This document shows positions 54,905 to 62,954 of a DNA stretch of 64,000 bases, one piece after another. Position 1 is the stretch's first letter. Every line of letters begins with the position of its first letter. Below the pieces are notes generated by a model. That model was not told the origin of the DNA and searched no databases. It saw only the letters and a program-made list of their open reading frames with translations. Source of the DNA: Corynebacterium sp. TAE3-ERU12 (GTDB lineage: Bacteria; Actinomycetota; Actinomycetes; Mycobacteriales; Mycobacteriaceae); assembly GCF_019209905.1 (NCBI RefSeq), contig NZ_JAHUTM010000001.1, positions 744,001-808,000 on the forward strand. The letters are read 5' to 3'. A program made the translations under genes and the position numbers.

Positions 54905-55738
54905 ATGAATGAATCCACATCGAAACAGAAAACACTGTGGACCATTGCGTTAACCCTGGTGGTTCTCTACGCACTGGTTCCGGTTGCCTGGATAGCGTCC
55001 CTATCGTTTAAGACCACCCCGACGTTGCATGATGGGCACTTCATCCCGCAGGAGTGGACGCTGGATAACTACCGGGGCATTTTCGAAACCACCGAATTCA
55101 CCCGGGCGCTGATTAACTCCATCGGCATTGGGCTTATCACCACAGTCATTGCGGTGATGATCGGCACCATGGCCGCCTATGCCATTGCCCGCCTGAACTT
55201 CCCCGGTAAACAAGCCATCGTTGGCGTCTCCTTGCTGATCGCCATGTTCCCGCAGGTGTCCTTGGTCTCCCCGCTGTTCGATATCGAACGCAAAATCGGC
55301 CTGTTCGATACCTGGCCAGGCCTGATCCTGCCGTACATCACCTTCGCGCTGCCGATGGCGATTTTCATCCTGTCCTCGTTCTTCCAGGAGATCCCGTGGG
55401 AGTTGGAGCAGGCCGCCAAGATGGATGGGGCAACCCCATTCCAGGCTTTCCGCATGGTCATCGCCCCGTTGGCGGTGCCGGGTATTGTCACCGCCGCTAT
55501 TTTGGTGTTCATTTTCGCGTGGAATGACTTCCTGCTTGCTGTCTCTCTGACGTCGACAGAAGCTGCGCGTACCGCACCGGCTGCTATGGCGAACTTCACC
55601 GGTTCCTCCCAGTTCGAAGAACCCACCGGGTCGATCGCTGCTGCAGCCATCATCATCACGATTCCGATCATCATCTTCGTCGTCATCTTCCAACGCCGTA
55701 TCGTCGCCGGACTGACTTCCGGCGCAGTGAAGGGATAA
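54905..55738 (+). CDS. sugB: Trehalose ABC transporter permease SugB
   Basis: Second permease subunit, MalG type, 277 residues with six helices. The EAA loop reads [20 protein letters not shown] with P following (PLAVPGIV), and [13 protein letters not shown] is the usual MalG segment. It lies 6 bases after sugA and 5 bases before sugC, within the same operon. Confidence 0.92.
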   Translation: MNESTSKQKTLWTIALTLVVLYALVPVAWIASLSFKTTPTLHDGHFIPQEWTLDNYRGIFETTEFTRALINSIGIGLITTVIAVMIGTMAAYAIARLNFPGKQAIVGVSLLIAMFPQVSLVSPLFDIERKIGLFDTWPGLILPYITFALPMAIFILSSFFQEIPWELEQAAKMDGATPFQAFRMVIAPLAVPGIVTAAILVFIFAWNDFLLAVSLTSTEAARTAPAAMANFTGSSQFEEPTGSIAAAAIIITIPIIIFVVIFQRRIVAGLTSGAVKG

Positions 55739-55743
55739 CCGTC

Positions 55744-56907
55744 ATGGCCGAAATTCAACTCAAGAATGTGCACAAGAAGTTTCCCGACGGCGCGGTCGGC
55801 GTGGATAACGCCAACCTTGATATCGCCGATGGGGAATTCATCATCCTCGTCGGCCCATCAGGCTGCGGTAAGTCCACGACGCTGAATATGATCGCCGGCT
55901 TGGAGTCCATCACTGAAGGTGAGCTCCTCATCGGCGGCGAGCGCGTGAATGACATCGCCCCCAAAGACCGCGATATTGCGATGGTCTTCCAGTCCTACGC
56001 GCTGTACCCGCATATGACGGTGCGCGAGAATATTGCCTTCCCGCTCAAGCTGGCGAAGATGGACAAGAAGGAAATCGCGCAGCGCGTCGATAAGGCCGCA
56101 GAAACCCTGGACCTCACCGAGTTCTTGGACCGTAAGCCGTCCAACCTCTCCGGCGGGCAGCGTCAGCGGGTGGCTATGGGGCGCGCTATTGTGCGGCGCC
56201 CGAAGGTGTTCTTAATGGACGAGCCGCTGTCCAATCTTGATGCCAAACTGCGCGTGCAGATGCGCACCGAGATCGCTCGACTGCAGAAGAAGCTCGGCGT
56301 GACCACCGTCTACGTCACCCATGACCAGACCGAGGCGATGACCCTCGGCGACCGTGTCGTGGTGCTGAAAAATGGTGTTATCCAGCAGGTCGGCGAGCCG
56401 CAGGAACTCTATGAGCGGCCCCGCAACCTGTTCGTGGCTGGGTTTATTGGTTCCCCGGCGATGAACTTCACCGCCGGCGACGTGGACGGCACAGTTGTGC
56501 GCACCGCTTTCGGGGATATTCCGCTTACCGACGAGTTGGCCGCCAAGGTTGGCGATAATGCCCAGCGCAAGGTCATCGTCGGCCTGCGCCCGGAGGCCTT
56601 TGAGGATATTGACCTGGTAGAAGACGACGTGCGGGAGCGGGGAGGGTCCTTCCGCGCCGAGATTGACGTGTTGGAATCGATGGGTTCTGACAAGTTCGTC
56701 TACTTCACCGTGCCTGATGGTGTGGCCGGTGATGTGCGTACGTTCGCTGCGGCGAAGGACACCGGGCTCGACGAGAGCGACGGCACCCTGGTGGCCCGGC
56801 TATCGGCGGAGTCGAAGGTGCGGCGCGGCGAGATCGTTGAGCTGTGGTTCGACCAGGAGCGCATTGCGCTCTTTGACGCCGAAACCGGCGATAATCTCGG
56901 CGTCTAG
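55744..56907 (+). CDS. sugC: Trehalose ABC transporter ATP-binding protein SugC
   Basis: Cytoplasmic ATPase of the sugar importer, 387 residues. Walker [11 protein letters not shown]-loop [15 protein letters not shown] signature [15 protein letters not shown], Walker [13 protein letters not shown] and the His switch VTHDQTEAM are all present, followed by the TOBE/MalK regulatory domain (about 240-387). A strong terminator ends the operon. It is also a likely shared ATPase for other sugars, as MalK-type proteins often are; that is inference. Confidence 0.95.
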   Translation: MAEIQLKNVHKKFPDGAVGVDNANLDIADGEFIILVGPSGCGKSTTLNMIAGLESITEGELLIGGERVNDIAPKDRDIAMVFQSYALYPHMTVRENIAFPLKLAKMDKKEIAQRVDKAAETLDLTEFLDRKPSNLSGGQRQRVAMGRAIVRRPKVFLMDEPLSNLDAKLRVQMRTEIARLQKKLGVTTVYVTHDQTEAMTLGDRVVVLKNGVIQQVGEPQELYERPRNLFVAGFIGSPAMNFTAGDVDGTVVRTAFGDIPLTDELAAKVGDNAQRKVIVGLRPEAFEDIDLVEDDVRERGGSFRAEIDVLESMGSDKFVYFTVPDGVAGDVRTFAAAKDTGLDESDGTLVARLSAESKVRRGEIVELWFDQERIALFDAETGDNLGV

Positions 56908-56942
56908 GCTCGGCCAGTCTTTTCTCGCCTAGCCGACTAGCC

Positions 56943-56976
56943 AGCCCCAGCGGTGTAGCGCACCGTTGGGGCTTTT
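56943..56976 (+). terminator. Terminator after sugC
   Basis: A 13-bp stem (56943-56955 with 56961-56973, one G-U pair), a 5-base loop and TTTTC. Ends the lpqY-sugABC operon. Confidence 0.85.
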
Positions 56977-57136
56977 CGCCACCGGTGGGGCTGGCTGGGT
57001 GTATCGCGTAGAAATTTTTTTATGACCAAAGTAGCCAAGAGTTCTAGCCGCTAGCTACGTAGTTCACTACAGTGAAAGCAACTTACTATCCATGCCACGC
57101 CACATATCGGCGTGGTCATATACGAAAGGACCCACT

Positions 57137-58006
57137 ATGGGTGCTGTTGACACAATCAAGAACAAGGCCGCGAGCCTGTTGCCGAATAAGTACAAACTTC
57201 CAGTAAAGGGCCGTACCGCCCTGATTACCGGTGCTGGCTCAGGTATCGGCCGCCTGATGGCGCTCGAGTGCGCCAAGCGCGGAGCTAAGAAAGTTATCAT
57301 CTGGGATATCTCCGAAGAGCGTGCCGCCCAGGTTGCCGAAGAGGTGCAGGCCCGCGGCGCCGAGGCCGAATACGCCATTGTGGACGTCACCAACCAGGAG
57401 GCCGTCGAGGACCAGGCCGCCAAGACCGGCGAGATTGACCTGCTTATCAATAATGCCGGTGTGGTCTCCGGCCGCACCTTCCTGGAGACCTCCCAGGAGT
57501 CAGTCGATAAGACCCTGGATATCAACCTGCGTGCGCTCTACATCGTCACCCGCCCGTTCCTCGGCGGCATGATTGAGCGCAACCGCGGCACCGTCGTGGT
57601 GGTGGCCTCCGCGGCCGGCATCGTCGGTGTGGCCCGCCAGACCGACTACTCGGCGTCGAAGTGGGGTGCCATCGGCTTTGCTGAGTCCCTGCGCGTGGAG
57701 ATGAAGCGCGAGAATAACCGCGTCAACGTCATGTCGCTGTGCCCGTTCTACATTGACACCGGCATGTTCGAGGGCGTGAAGACGAAGGTGCCGTGGCTGC
57801 TGCCGATTCTGCAGCCCCAGTACGTTGCCGAAACCACCATCGATGGTGTGGAAAACGGCCGCCACCAGATCATTCTGCCTGCCGTGGCGCGCGCTACCTT
57901 CTTCGGTCGCCTGCTGCCGGTGCCGATTTTTGACCGCCTGTGCTCCCTGCTGGGTATCAATAACACGATGGATGATTTCAAGGGTCGCGAAGGCGACCGC
58001 GCCTAG
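57137..58006 (+). CDS. Short-chain dehydrogenase/reductase (SDR)
   Basis: An NAD(P)-dependent oxidoreductase of 289 residues. TALITGAGSGIGRLMALECA is the cofactor loop, with Asp in IIWDIS suggesting NAD preference; NNAGVVSG, SAAGIVG and the catalytic YSASKWG follow. The basic C-terminus and an amphipathic N-terminal 25 residues (KNKAASLLPNKYKLPVKG) resemble SDRs of the retinol/17-beta-hydroxysteroid type that act on lipid substrates. GAAAGG lies about 10 bases before the ATG at 57137. It is monocistronic. Confidence 0.9.
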   Translation: MGAVDTIKNKAASLLPNKYKLPVKGRTALITGAGSGIGRLMALECAKRGAKKVIIWDISEERAAQVAEEVQARGAEAEYAIVDVTNQEAVEDQAAKTGEIDLLINNAGVVSGRTFLETSQESVDKTLDINLRALYIVTRPFLGGMIERNRGTVVVVASAAGIVGVARQTDYSASKWGAIGFAESLRVEMKRENNRVNVMSLCPFYIDTGMFEGVKTKVPWLLPILQPQYVAETTIDGVENGRHQIILPAVARATFFGRLLPVPIFDRLCSLLGINNTMDDFKGREGDRA

Positions 58007-58040
58007 TGTGGTTCTATACTGAGTTCAGAGCCTGAGTAGT

Positions 58041-58078
58041 TCACCCCGCAGCAGCGTTTATGCGCTGTTGCGGGGTGA
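58041..58078 (+). terminator. Terminator-like hairpin after the SDR gene
   Basis: A 15-bp stem with one G-U pair (58042-58056 with 58063-58077) and a 6-base loop. No T-run follows, as is common for actinobacterial terminators. Confidence 0.65.
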
Positions 58079-58169
58079 GCTATGTGGGGCCAAAACTGCT
58101 GGTACAGGGTGAATAATGTCACCTCATAGCGGCTTTTTTAGGTGACGCTAACCGAATAGTATGGGGTCT

Positions 58170-59255
58170 ATGACTGCATACCGCACCAACCGCGTTATCC
58201 CATCGCGGCGCTCGCGGCTCGGCGCCGGAGTAGCCGCGCTCGCCCTCATCATGGCGACTGCGCTGGTCCCCGCCACGCAGGCCGCCCCCGTCATCCCGGA
58301 CGACAGCCCCATTGCCAATGGTTCCTCGCAGGCTAACCCCTCGGTGGAAAACCCGTCCGTCACCGTCACCTTCCCCGATGGGTCCCCCGTCGGCGACAGT
58401 GTGGTGCACCGCGGTGACCAGCTTGTGGTGCACGGCCGTGACTTCGACCCGGAGGCCAATAAAGGCGGCTTCCCGGTGCCCGTGCCGCCCGGTACGCCCA
58501 ATGGGGTCTTCGTCCTCTACGGCGGCTTCCCCGATAACTGGAAACCCAGCCAGGGCGCCCCGGCCGAAAACCGCACCCACCCGCACGACCGGATGGCCTG
58601 GGTGATGCCTCCGGGCACCTTAGAGAAGGTCCCCGGCACTGTGATCAATATGCGTCGCGTGCTGGCCCGAGTGCATCAGCCAATGGATGAAAACGGCAAT
58701 TTCGATGCCGTCATCACTGTCGACCCGCCGGAAGAAACCACCGGCGATAATTTCGGTGTCTACATCTACGCCGCCGCCGGTTCGGTCAACGAGGCCGAAG
58801 AGTTCTACATCCCGATCCCGTATTCCCCGCAGCCGGGGCCGAATACCCCAGAACCCGGCAGCCCAGACCTGGTGTTCTCGTCATCCGTAGTGGACACAAT
58901 CACCACCACCCTGGGCGGTGGGCTCAAAGCCAAGGGCAAGGCGGTCACGCCCACTGATGACACGATCGGGTTCACCCTGGTCTCCGATGATCGCAATAGT
59001 GATGGGCAGGGCGTGGTGAAATACTCCGGCACTGCCGATATGACTATCAAGTTCTCGGTGCTGCATGTTGTCGTGCGTGACCCGTGGATCGAATACGGGC
59101 CCAGGGGCACGATCATTACCGCTGAGGTATCCAAGCGTCCCGACGTCGGCCCCGATGAAACCCGTCGTATCCCCATTGCCTTAGTGCTCGACGATAACGA
59201 CGGCCAGCCCGGCCAACTCATCACCACTGTCGGTGCTATTGAGCGCGCGCAATAA
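58170..59255 (+). CDS. Secreted protein with Ig-like domains, function unknown
   Basis: An exported protein of 361 residues. The signal peptide has a basic start with RRSR, a hydrophobic core GVAALALIMATALVP and probable cleavage after TQAA (near residue 39). The first half has a beta-sandwich-like pattern (VTVTFPDGSPVGDSVVHRGD, LVVHGRDFDP, NGVFVLYGGFPDNW) that resembles Ig-like or IPT modules of actinobacterial surface proteins. The second half has another beta-rich domain (FSVLHVVVRDPWIEYG). No sortase signal or membrane anchor is seen at the C-terminus, so it is probably released. TAGTAT 7 bases before the ATG at 58170 favours this start over the ATG at 58161. Confidence 0.75.
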   Translation: MTAYRTNRVIPSRRSRLGAGVAALALIMATALVPATQAAPVIPDDSPIANGSSQANPSVENPSVTVTFPDGSPVGDSVVHRGDQLVVHGRDFDPEANKGGFPVPVPPGTPNGVFVLYGGFPDNWKPSQGAPAENRTHPHDRMAWVMPPGTLEKVPGTVINMRRVLARVHQPMDENGNFDAVITVDPPEETTGDNFGVYIYAAAGSVNEAEEFYIPIPYSPQPGPNTPEPGSPDLVFSSSVVDTITTTLGGGLKAKGKAVTPTDDTIGFTLVSDDRNSDGQGVVKYSGTADMTIKFSVLHVVVRDPWIEYGPRGTIITAEVSKRPDVGPDETRRIPIALVLDDNDGQPGQLITTVGAIERAQ

Positions 59256-59272
59256 CCTCGTTGCCACGCACA

Positions 59273-59308
59273 ACCGCCCCCGGCTCCAGATAAGGAGTCG
59301 GGGGCGGT
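59273..59308. terminator. Convergent terminator hairpin
   Basis: A 15-bp stem with one G-U pair (59273-59287 with 59294-59308) and a 6-base loop sits between two convergent genes. There is no clear T-run on either side. Confidence 0.65.
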
Positions 59309-59330
59309 GGCGTGTCCGGCCGCTGTGTGG

Positions 59331-60059
59331 TTAACGCTTCGGCAGCGTCTCAGCGAACTGGGTGGTGAACATCTCCAGCACCCGGGCGCGGCTGATGGGA
59401 AGATCGGTGAATTCACCGGCGACGACATCGACAACGCGGATAGTTGAGGCCAACTCGTCGATCTCGTCATCGTGGGCTTTGTAGAACTCGTAGACGAATT
59501 CCAAGGCCTCATGATTCGGGGCGACGAATGTGGAAGCGGGGAAAATATCTTCCGACAGATAACGCATAGTGGCGGAAAACGCGCCATCAAAACACGGTAT
59601 GCAGGCAAAAACCCCGTCTAGCGTGCGTGATGCCGCTGTGGCGGTGCCGCCGGAATTCGGCAACAGGGTCAGGCTGATCTCCTGGTGGGCGTCGAGGAGC
59701 TTCTGGCGCCGCTTTTTCTTTTTATAGTCACCCAGGTCAAGGTCGGCGATATCGTCGGCATGCTTTTTCAGCACGTCCAAACAGGCGTCGTAGTGGGTGG
59801 CATTGACCTTATTCAGCAGCGGTGATGCCGCCTGAACGAGGCCCTGGTTGGCTAGGTAGGTCGCTAGGTGAAGCCGGTCGCGTTCGCGCTTTTTCGGCTT
59901 ATTTTTCAGCTTGGAATCAGCGAAGTGGGCGCGGCATAGGTCCCAGGACAGGCCGCGAAGGGCCGCCGGAGAGGTGTTTTCCGGCACTGCCTGGTCGGAT
60001 GCACAGCCGCGGAAAGCCGCGACGGTGTCGGTGATGGTGCCATCGGATAGTGAGCGCAT
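59331..60059 (-). CDS. Protein of unknown function, lysine-rich middle
   Basis: A 242-residue soluble protein that I do not recognise. It appears mostly helical, with two basic clusters (KLKNKPKKRERDR, then GDYKKKKRRQKL) and six cysteines. The start at 60059 (MRSLSDGT) is chosen because TACACT lies 6 bases before it on the minus strand; the frame upstream is not protein-like. It has no signal peptide. The basic clusters might bind nucleic acid; that is speculation. It stands alone between the secreted protein and the MFS transporter. Confidence 0.75.
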   Translation of the reverse strand: MRSLSDGTITDTVAAFRGCASDQAVPENTSPAALRGLSWDLCRAHFADSKLKNKPKKRERDRLHLATYLANQGLVQAASPLLNKVNATHYDACLDVLKKHADDIADLDLGDYKKKKRRQKLLDAHQEISLTLLPNSGGTATAASRTLDGVFACIPCFDGAFSATMRYLSEDIFPASTFVAPNHEALEFVYEFYKAHDDEIDELASTIRVVDVVAGEFTDLPISRARVLEMFTTQFAETLPKR

Positions 60060-60185
60060 TACCCGAGTGTACTTCCGATTCACTCTTTCCCATAGGGGAG
60101 AATGTCCAGGTAGCGCCGAAGATAGCCCCGTGCAGTAGCCCCGTGGCGGCACGAGAGGTAGCACATATGAGACCCCTCAGATCCA

Positions 60186-60235
60186 GAAACCGCCTGCCGA
60201 GGACTCCCGTGAAAGGGGCTGGGTCGGCAGGCGGT
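60186..60235 (-). terminator. Terminator after the MHS transporter gene
   Basis: A 12-bp perfect stem (60189-60200 with 60224-60235); on the minus strand TTTCTGG follows. Confidence 0.75.
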
Positions 60236-60261
60236 GACAAAGCCTGGAAAAGATTTAGTAC

Positions 60262-61578
60262 CTAGTCATGCAGGCACCGCTCGTGGAGGTTCTTCGGCAG
60301 CATGAACAGCGCAATCAGTGCAGGCACGGTCATCAGCGCCAGGTAGACACCAACCGACCACACCGGGAGGCTGTCGGTAAGAATCTGGGCGATCATCGGG
60401 GCGAAAGCGCCACCGACGATGGCGCCGAAGGCGTAACCGATGGACGCACCAGAAAAGCGCACCCCAGCCGGGAACATCTCAGCGAACAGCGCAGGTGTTG
60501 GGCCGTAGGTCAACGCCAGCGGAATGGTCAGGACAACCACTGCGATGGTGTAGGCGAGGATATTTGCGCTTTGCAGCAGCGGCCACAGGGCCAGAATCCA
60601 GGTGGCCTGCAAGATGAACCCGACAGTGAAGACCTGGACGCGGCCGAACTTGTCGGACAGCGGCCCGGACAGCAGCGTCAGCGCAGCCCAGGCGACGGCA
60701 GCAAGCAGTGTGGCGGCCTTGATTTCCATCGTGTCCATGCCGAGCTTATTGATGGCGTAGGACGGGAAGAAGGCAATAACCATATAGCCGCAGGCATTAT
60801 TGCCAGCGAAGATAAAGATGGCCTGCAAGACGGGCTTCCAGTGGTTCTTCAGCAGCTCCGGCAGGGGAGCGGTGCGCTCAGCAGAAGCTTCCTTCATGGC
60901 CTGGAAGACCGGGGATTCGTCGACAGCGCGACGAATGACGTAGCCGATGACAACCAGCACAATCGAGAACAGGAACGGAATACGCCATCCGTACTCCATA
61001 TAAGCGTCCGTGCCGACGATCGCCAAGACGGTCAGCGACGTACCAGTGGCCAGGAATAAGCCCAGCGGGACACCCATCTGCGGGAAGGTGCCGTAGAAAC
61101 CGCGCTTATGGTCAGGCGCGTGCTCCACGGACATCAGGGCCGCACCGCCCCACTCAGAGCCAGCGAAGATGCCCTGGAAGATACGCAGAAGTATCAGCAG
61201 CAGCGGCGCTACTAGGCCAATGGTGGCGTATGTGGGCAGCAGGCCGATGAGGGTGGTGGCCAGGCCCATGCCCAGCAGGGAAAACACCAGGACGGTTTTG
61301 CGGCCGTAGCGGTCGCCGATATGTCCACCAACGATTGCGCCCAAGGGGCGGAAGAGGAAGGAGATACCGATGGTTGCCCAAGAGATAACCAGCGCCAGGC
61401 TGGGATTGGACTTCTGGGCCGGCTCTAAGAACAGCGGCACGAGCACCAAGCCAGCGGCCTGGGCGTAGATGAGGAAGTCGTACATCTCAATGGTGGTGCC
61501 AACGAGGGTGCCGGCGAGCACCTTCTTTTTTCCGCGTGCTGCGGACTCTACCGGCACGTCGGTGTAAACCGAGGTCAT
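60262..61578 (-). CDS. MFS transporter, metabolite:H+ symporter (MHS) family
   Basis: A 12-helix transporter of 438 residues for an organic acid or similar solute taken up with protons (relatives: ProP, KgtP, ShiA). The MHS pattern GTTIEMYDFLIYA in helix 1, GGHIGDRYGRKTVL between helices 2 and 3, and RIFQGIFAGSEWGGA in helix 4 are clear. The start at 61578 has GGAGAAAAT just before it; an ATG at 61605 is less likely. Substrate cannot be assigned. Confidence 0.9.
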   Translation of the reverse strand: MTSVYTDVPVESAARGKKKVLAGTLVGTTIEMYDFLIYAQAAGLVLVPLFLEPAQKSNPSLALVISWATIGISFLFRPLGAIVGGHIGDRYGRKTVLVFSLLGMGLATTLIGLLPTYATIGLVAPLLLILLRIFQGIFAGSEWGGAALMSVEHAPDHKRGFYGTFPQMGVPLGLFLATGTSLTVLAIVGTDAYMEYGWRIPFLFSIVLVVIGYVIRRAVDESPVFQAMKEASAERTAPLPELLKNHWKPVLQAIFIFAGNNACGYMVIAFFPSYAINKLGMDTMEIKAATLLAAVAWAALTLLSGPLSDKFGRVQVFTVGFILQATWILALWPLLQSANILAYTIAVVVLTIPLALTYGPTPALFAEMFPAGVRFSGASIGYAFGAIVGGAFAPMIAQILTDSLPVWSVGVYLALMTVPALIALFMLPKNLHERCLHD

Positions 61579-61953
61579 ATTTTCTCCAGGTTGTGCGGAC
61601 ATCATGGTTCGCGGCAGCTGCGTCCCGAGGGCGCCTGTCGCGAAGACGCAGGGAACGTTACAAGAGCGTTATGAGCCTCTAAAAGTTAAAAACCGAAAAT
61701 TACTGCAAATGGGGGTAATAAACGGCTAGATGGGGTAAAAGTGGGGGTAAAACGCGGGGGTAAAACGGGCATAAAGTGGGTATCGGAACGCTCTTCACAC
61801 ATCGATGTCTGGTTTGGCGATGTGCGGGCAGCGCAAAAGCGCAGCGGCCAAAACATCACGCAAAGATAACGAACTGCCACAGTGGCACCAGCTGTCACTG
61901 TGGACCCGTCAGTCGGTTGCACCCGACACGACGCCACCGTCGGCAAGCGAGCC
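61579..61953. other. Gap with G-rich direct repeats
   Basis: No gene is seen in these 375 bases. It holds the MHS transporter promoter (minus strand). Between 61711 and 61775 the motif GGGGTAAAA or a variant occurs five times in direct orientation (last G before the T at 61715, 61735, 61747, 61760, and a weaker GGGCATAAA at 61767). Confidence 0.55.
61711..61775 (+). repeat. Imperfect direct repeats of GGGGGTAAAA
   Basis: Four or five copies with 20-, 12- and 13-base spacing. They could be tandem binding sites for a regulator of the transporter gene 140 bases away, or a simple-sequence remnant. Confidence 0.55.
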
Positions 61954-62841
61954 CTAGTTAATGCCGAAAAACTCCCGGATCTCCGGCAATACCCGCCGCG
62001 CATGGGCATCACCGCGCTGATAATGCGCCCGCAACTCCGACAACCGCCGATCCCGATTACTCAGCGTCATCTCCTCGGGGAAAAACAACACCGCCTTGCC
62101 CGCGCGCTCAAGCTCAAAAAGACGCTGCCGAGTCTCGTTATAAATAGCCGGACGAGCAATCATCGCCTCCGCCACCGCCGGATACCGCCGCAACGCACGA
62201 CGAATCACATTCGGACGCGACACCTCAGGCTTGACATAATCACGCGTCTGCGACAACACCACCAAAAACTTCTCAAACCCATCAGCAATAGCCACATCAA
62301 TAGGAATGCCGCCCGAAGGGCCCAACGCCCCATCGAAATACGTCACCCCATCAATATCCGGCGGACTCATCAATAACGGCATCGTCGACGACGCCCACAC
62401 CCGGGCCATCAAATCACGGCGGGAATGCACATCCTCACGACCCCAATACACCGCCTCACCAGTATCAGCCCGCACCGCCCCAATCCGCATAGCAGCCGGA
62501 TGGGCCTGATAAGCCGCGAAATCATACGGCGCCTCAGCACCCTCCTGGGAGGCGCGCTCATAAATAAACTCAGCGTTGAAAAACCCATTACCGCGCACAA
62601 AAGACCGCCAACCGCCGTAATTACGGTTGGTAGCCATATCCACAAAACCCTGCTGCACCCGGAACCGATCCCGGGATAAATAGTTCACAGCCAGCGACGA
62701 ACCAGCGGAAATGCCGCCCACCCAACCGAAATCAATACCTTCGGACAACAACAGATCAATCAACGCGGAGGTATAGGCCACCCGCATCCCGCCGCCCTCA
62801 AGGACTAGCGCACCATCGGAAACAAGAACGGAATTCTGCAT
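61954..62841 (-). CDS. Patatin-like phospholipase
   Basis: A lipid acyl hydrolase with a Ser-Asp dyad, 295 residues. The oxyanion loop GGGMR (16-20), the nucleophile elbow GGISAGSS (Ser45) and the catalytic Asp in YFDGALG (Asp170) are all present. No signal peptide is seen with the start at 62841 (MQNSVLVS), chosen because TACCGT lies 8 bases before it; a frame extending to 62871 would add ten hydrophobic residues. Similar to YjjU-type proteins. Codons end mostly in C or A. Divergent from the M18 aminopeptidase gene. Confidence 0.9.
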   Translation of the reverse strand: MQNSVLVSDGALVLEGGGMRVAYTSALIDLLLSEGIDFGWVGGISAGSSLAVNYLSRDRFRVQQGFVDMATNRNYGGWRSFVRGNGFFNAEFIYERASQEGAEAPYDFAAYQAHPAAMRIGAVRADTGEAVYWGREDVHSRRDLMARVWASSTMPLLMSPPDIDGVTYFDGALGPSGGIPIDVAIADGFEKFLVVLSQTRDYVKPEVSRPNVIRRALRRYPAVAEAMIARPAIYNETRQRLFELERAGKAVLFFPEEMTLSNRDRRLSELRAHYQRGDAHARRVLPEIREFFGIN

Positions 62842-62954
62842 AGCAAAAGACGGTACTGCCAAAGCGCCCACAATGCGTCACAGACCACGGTGTGCCGCAG
62901 CAATAACCACACCCCGCCAGCCGGACTACCAAGGTTTTTGGAATTATGGACACT

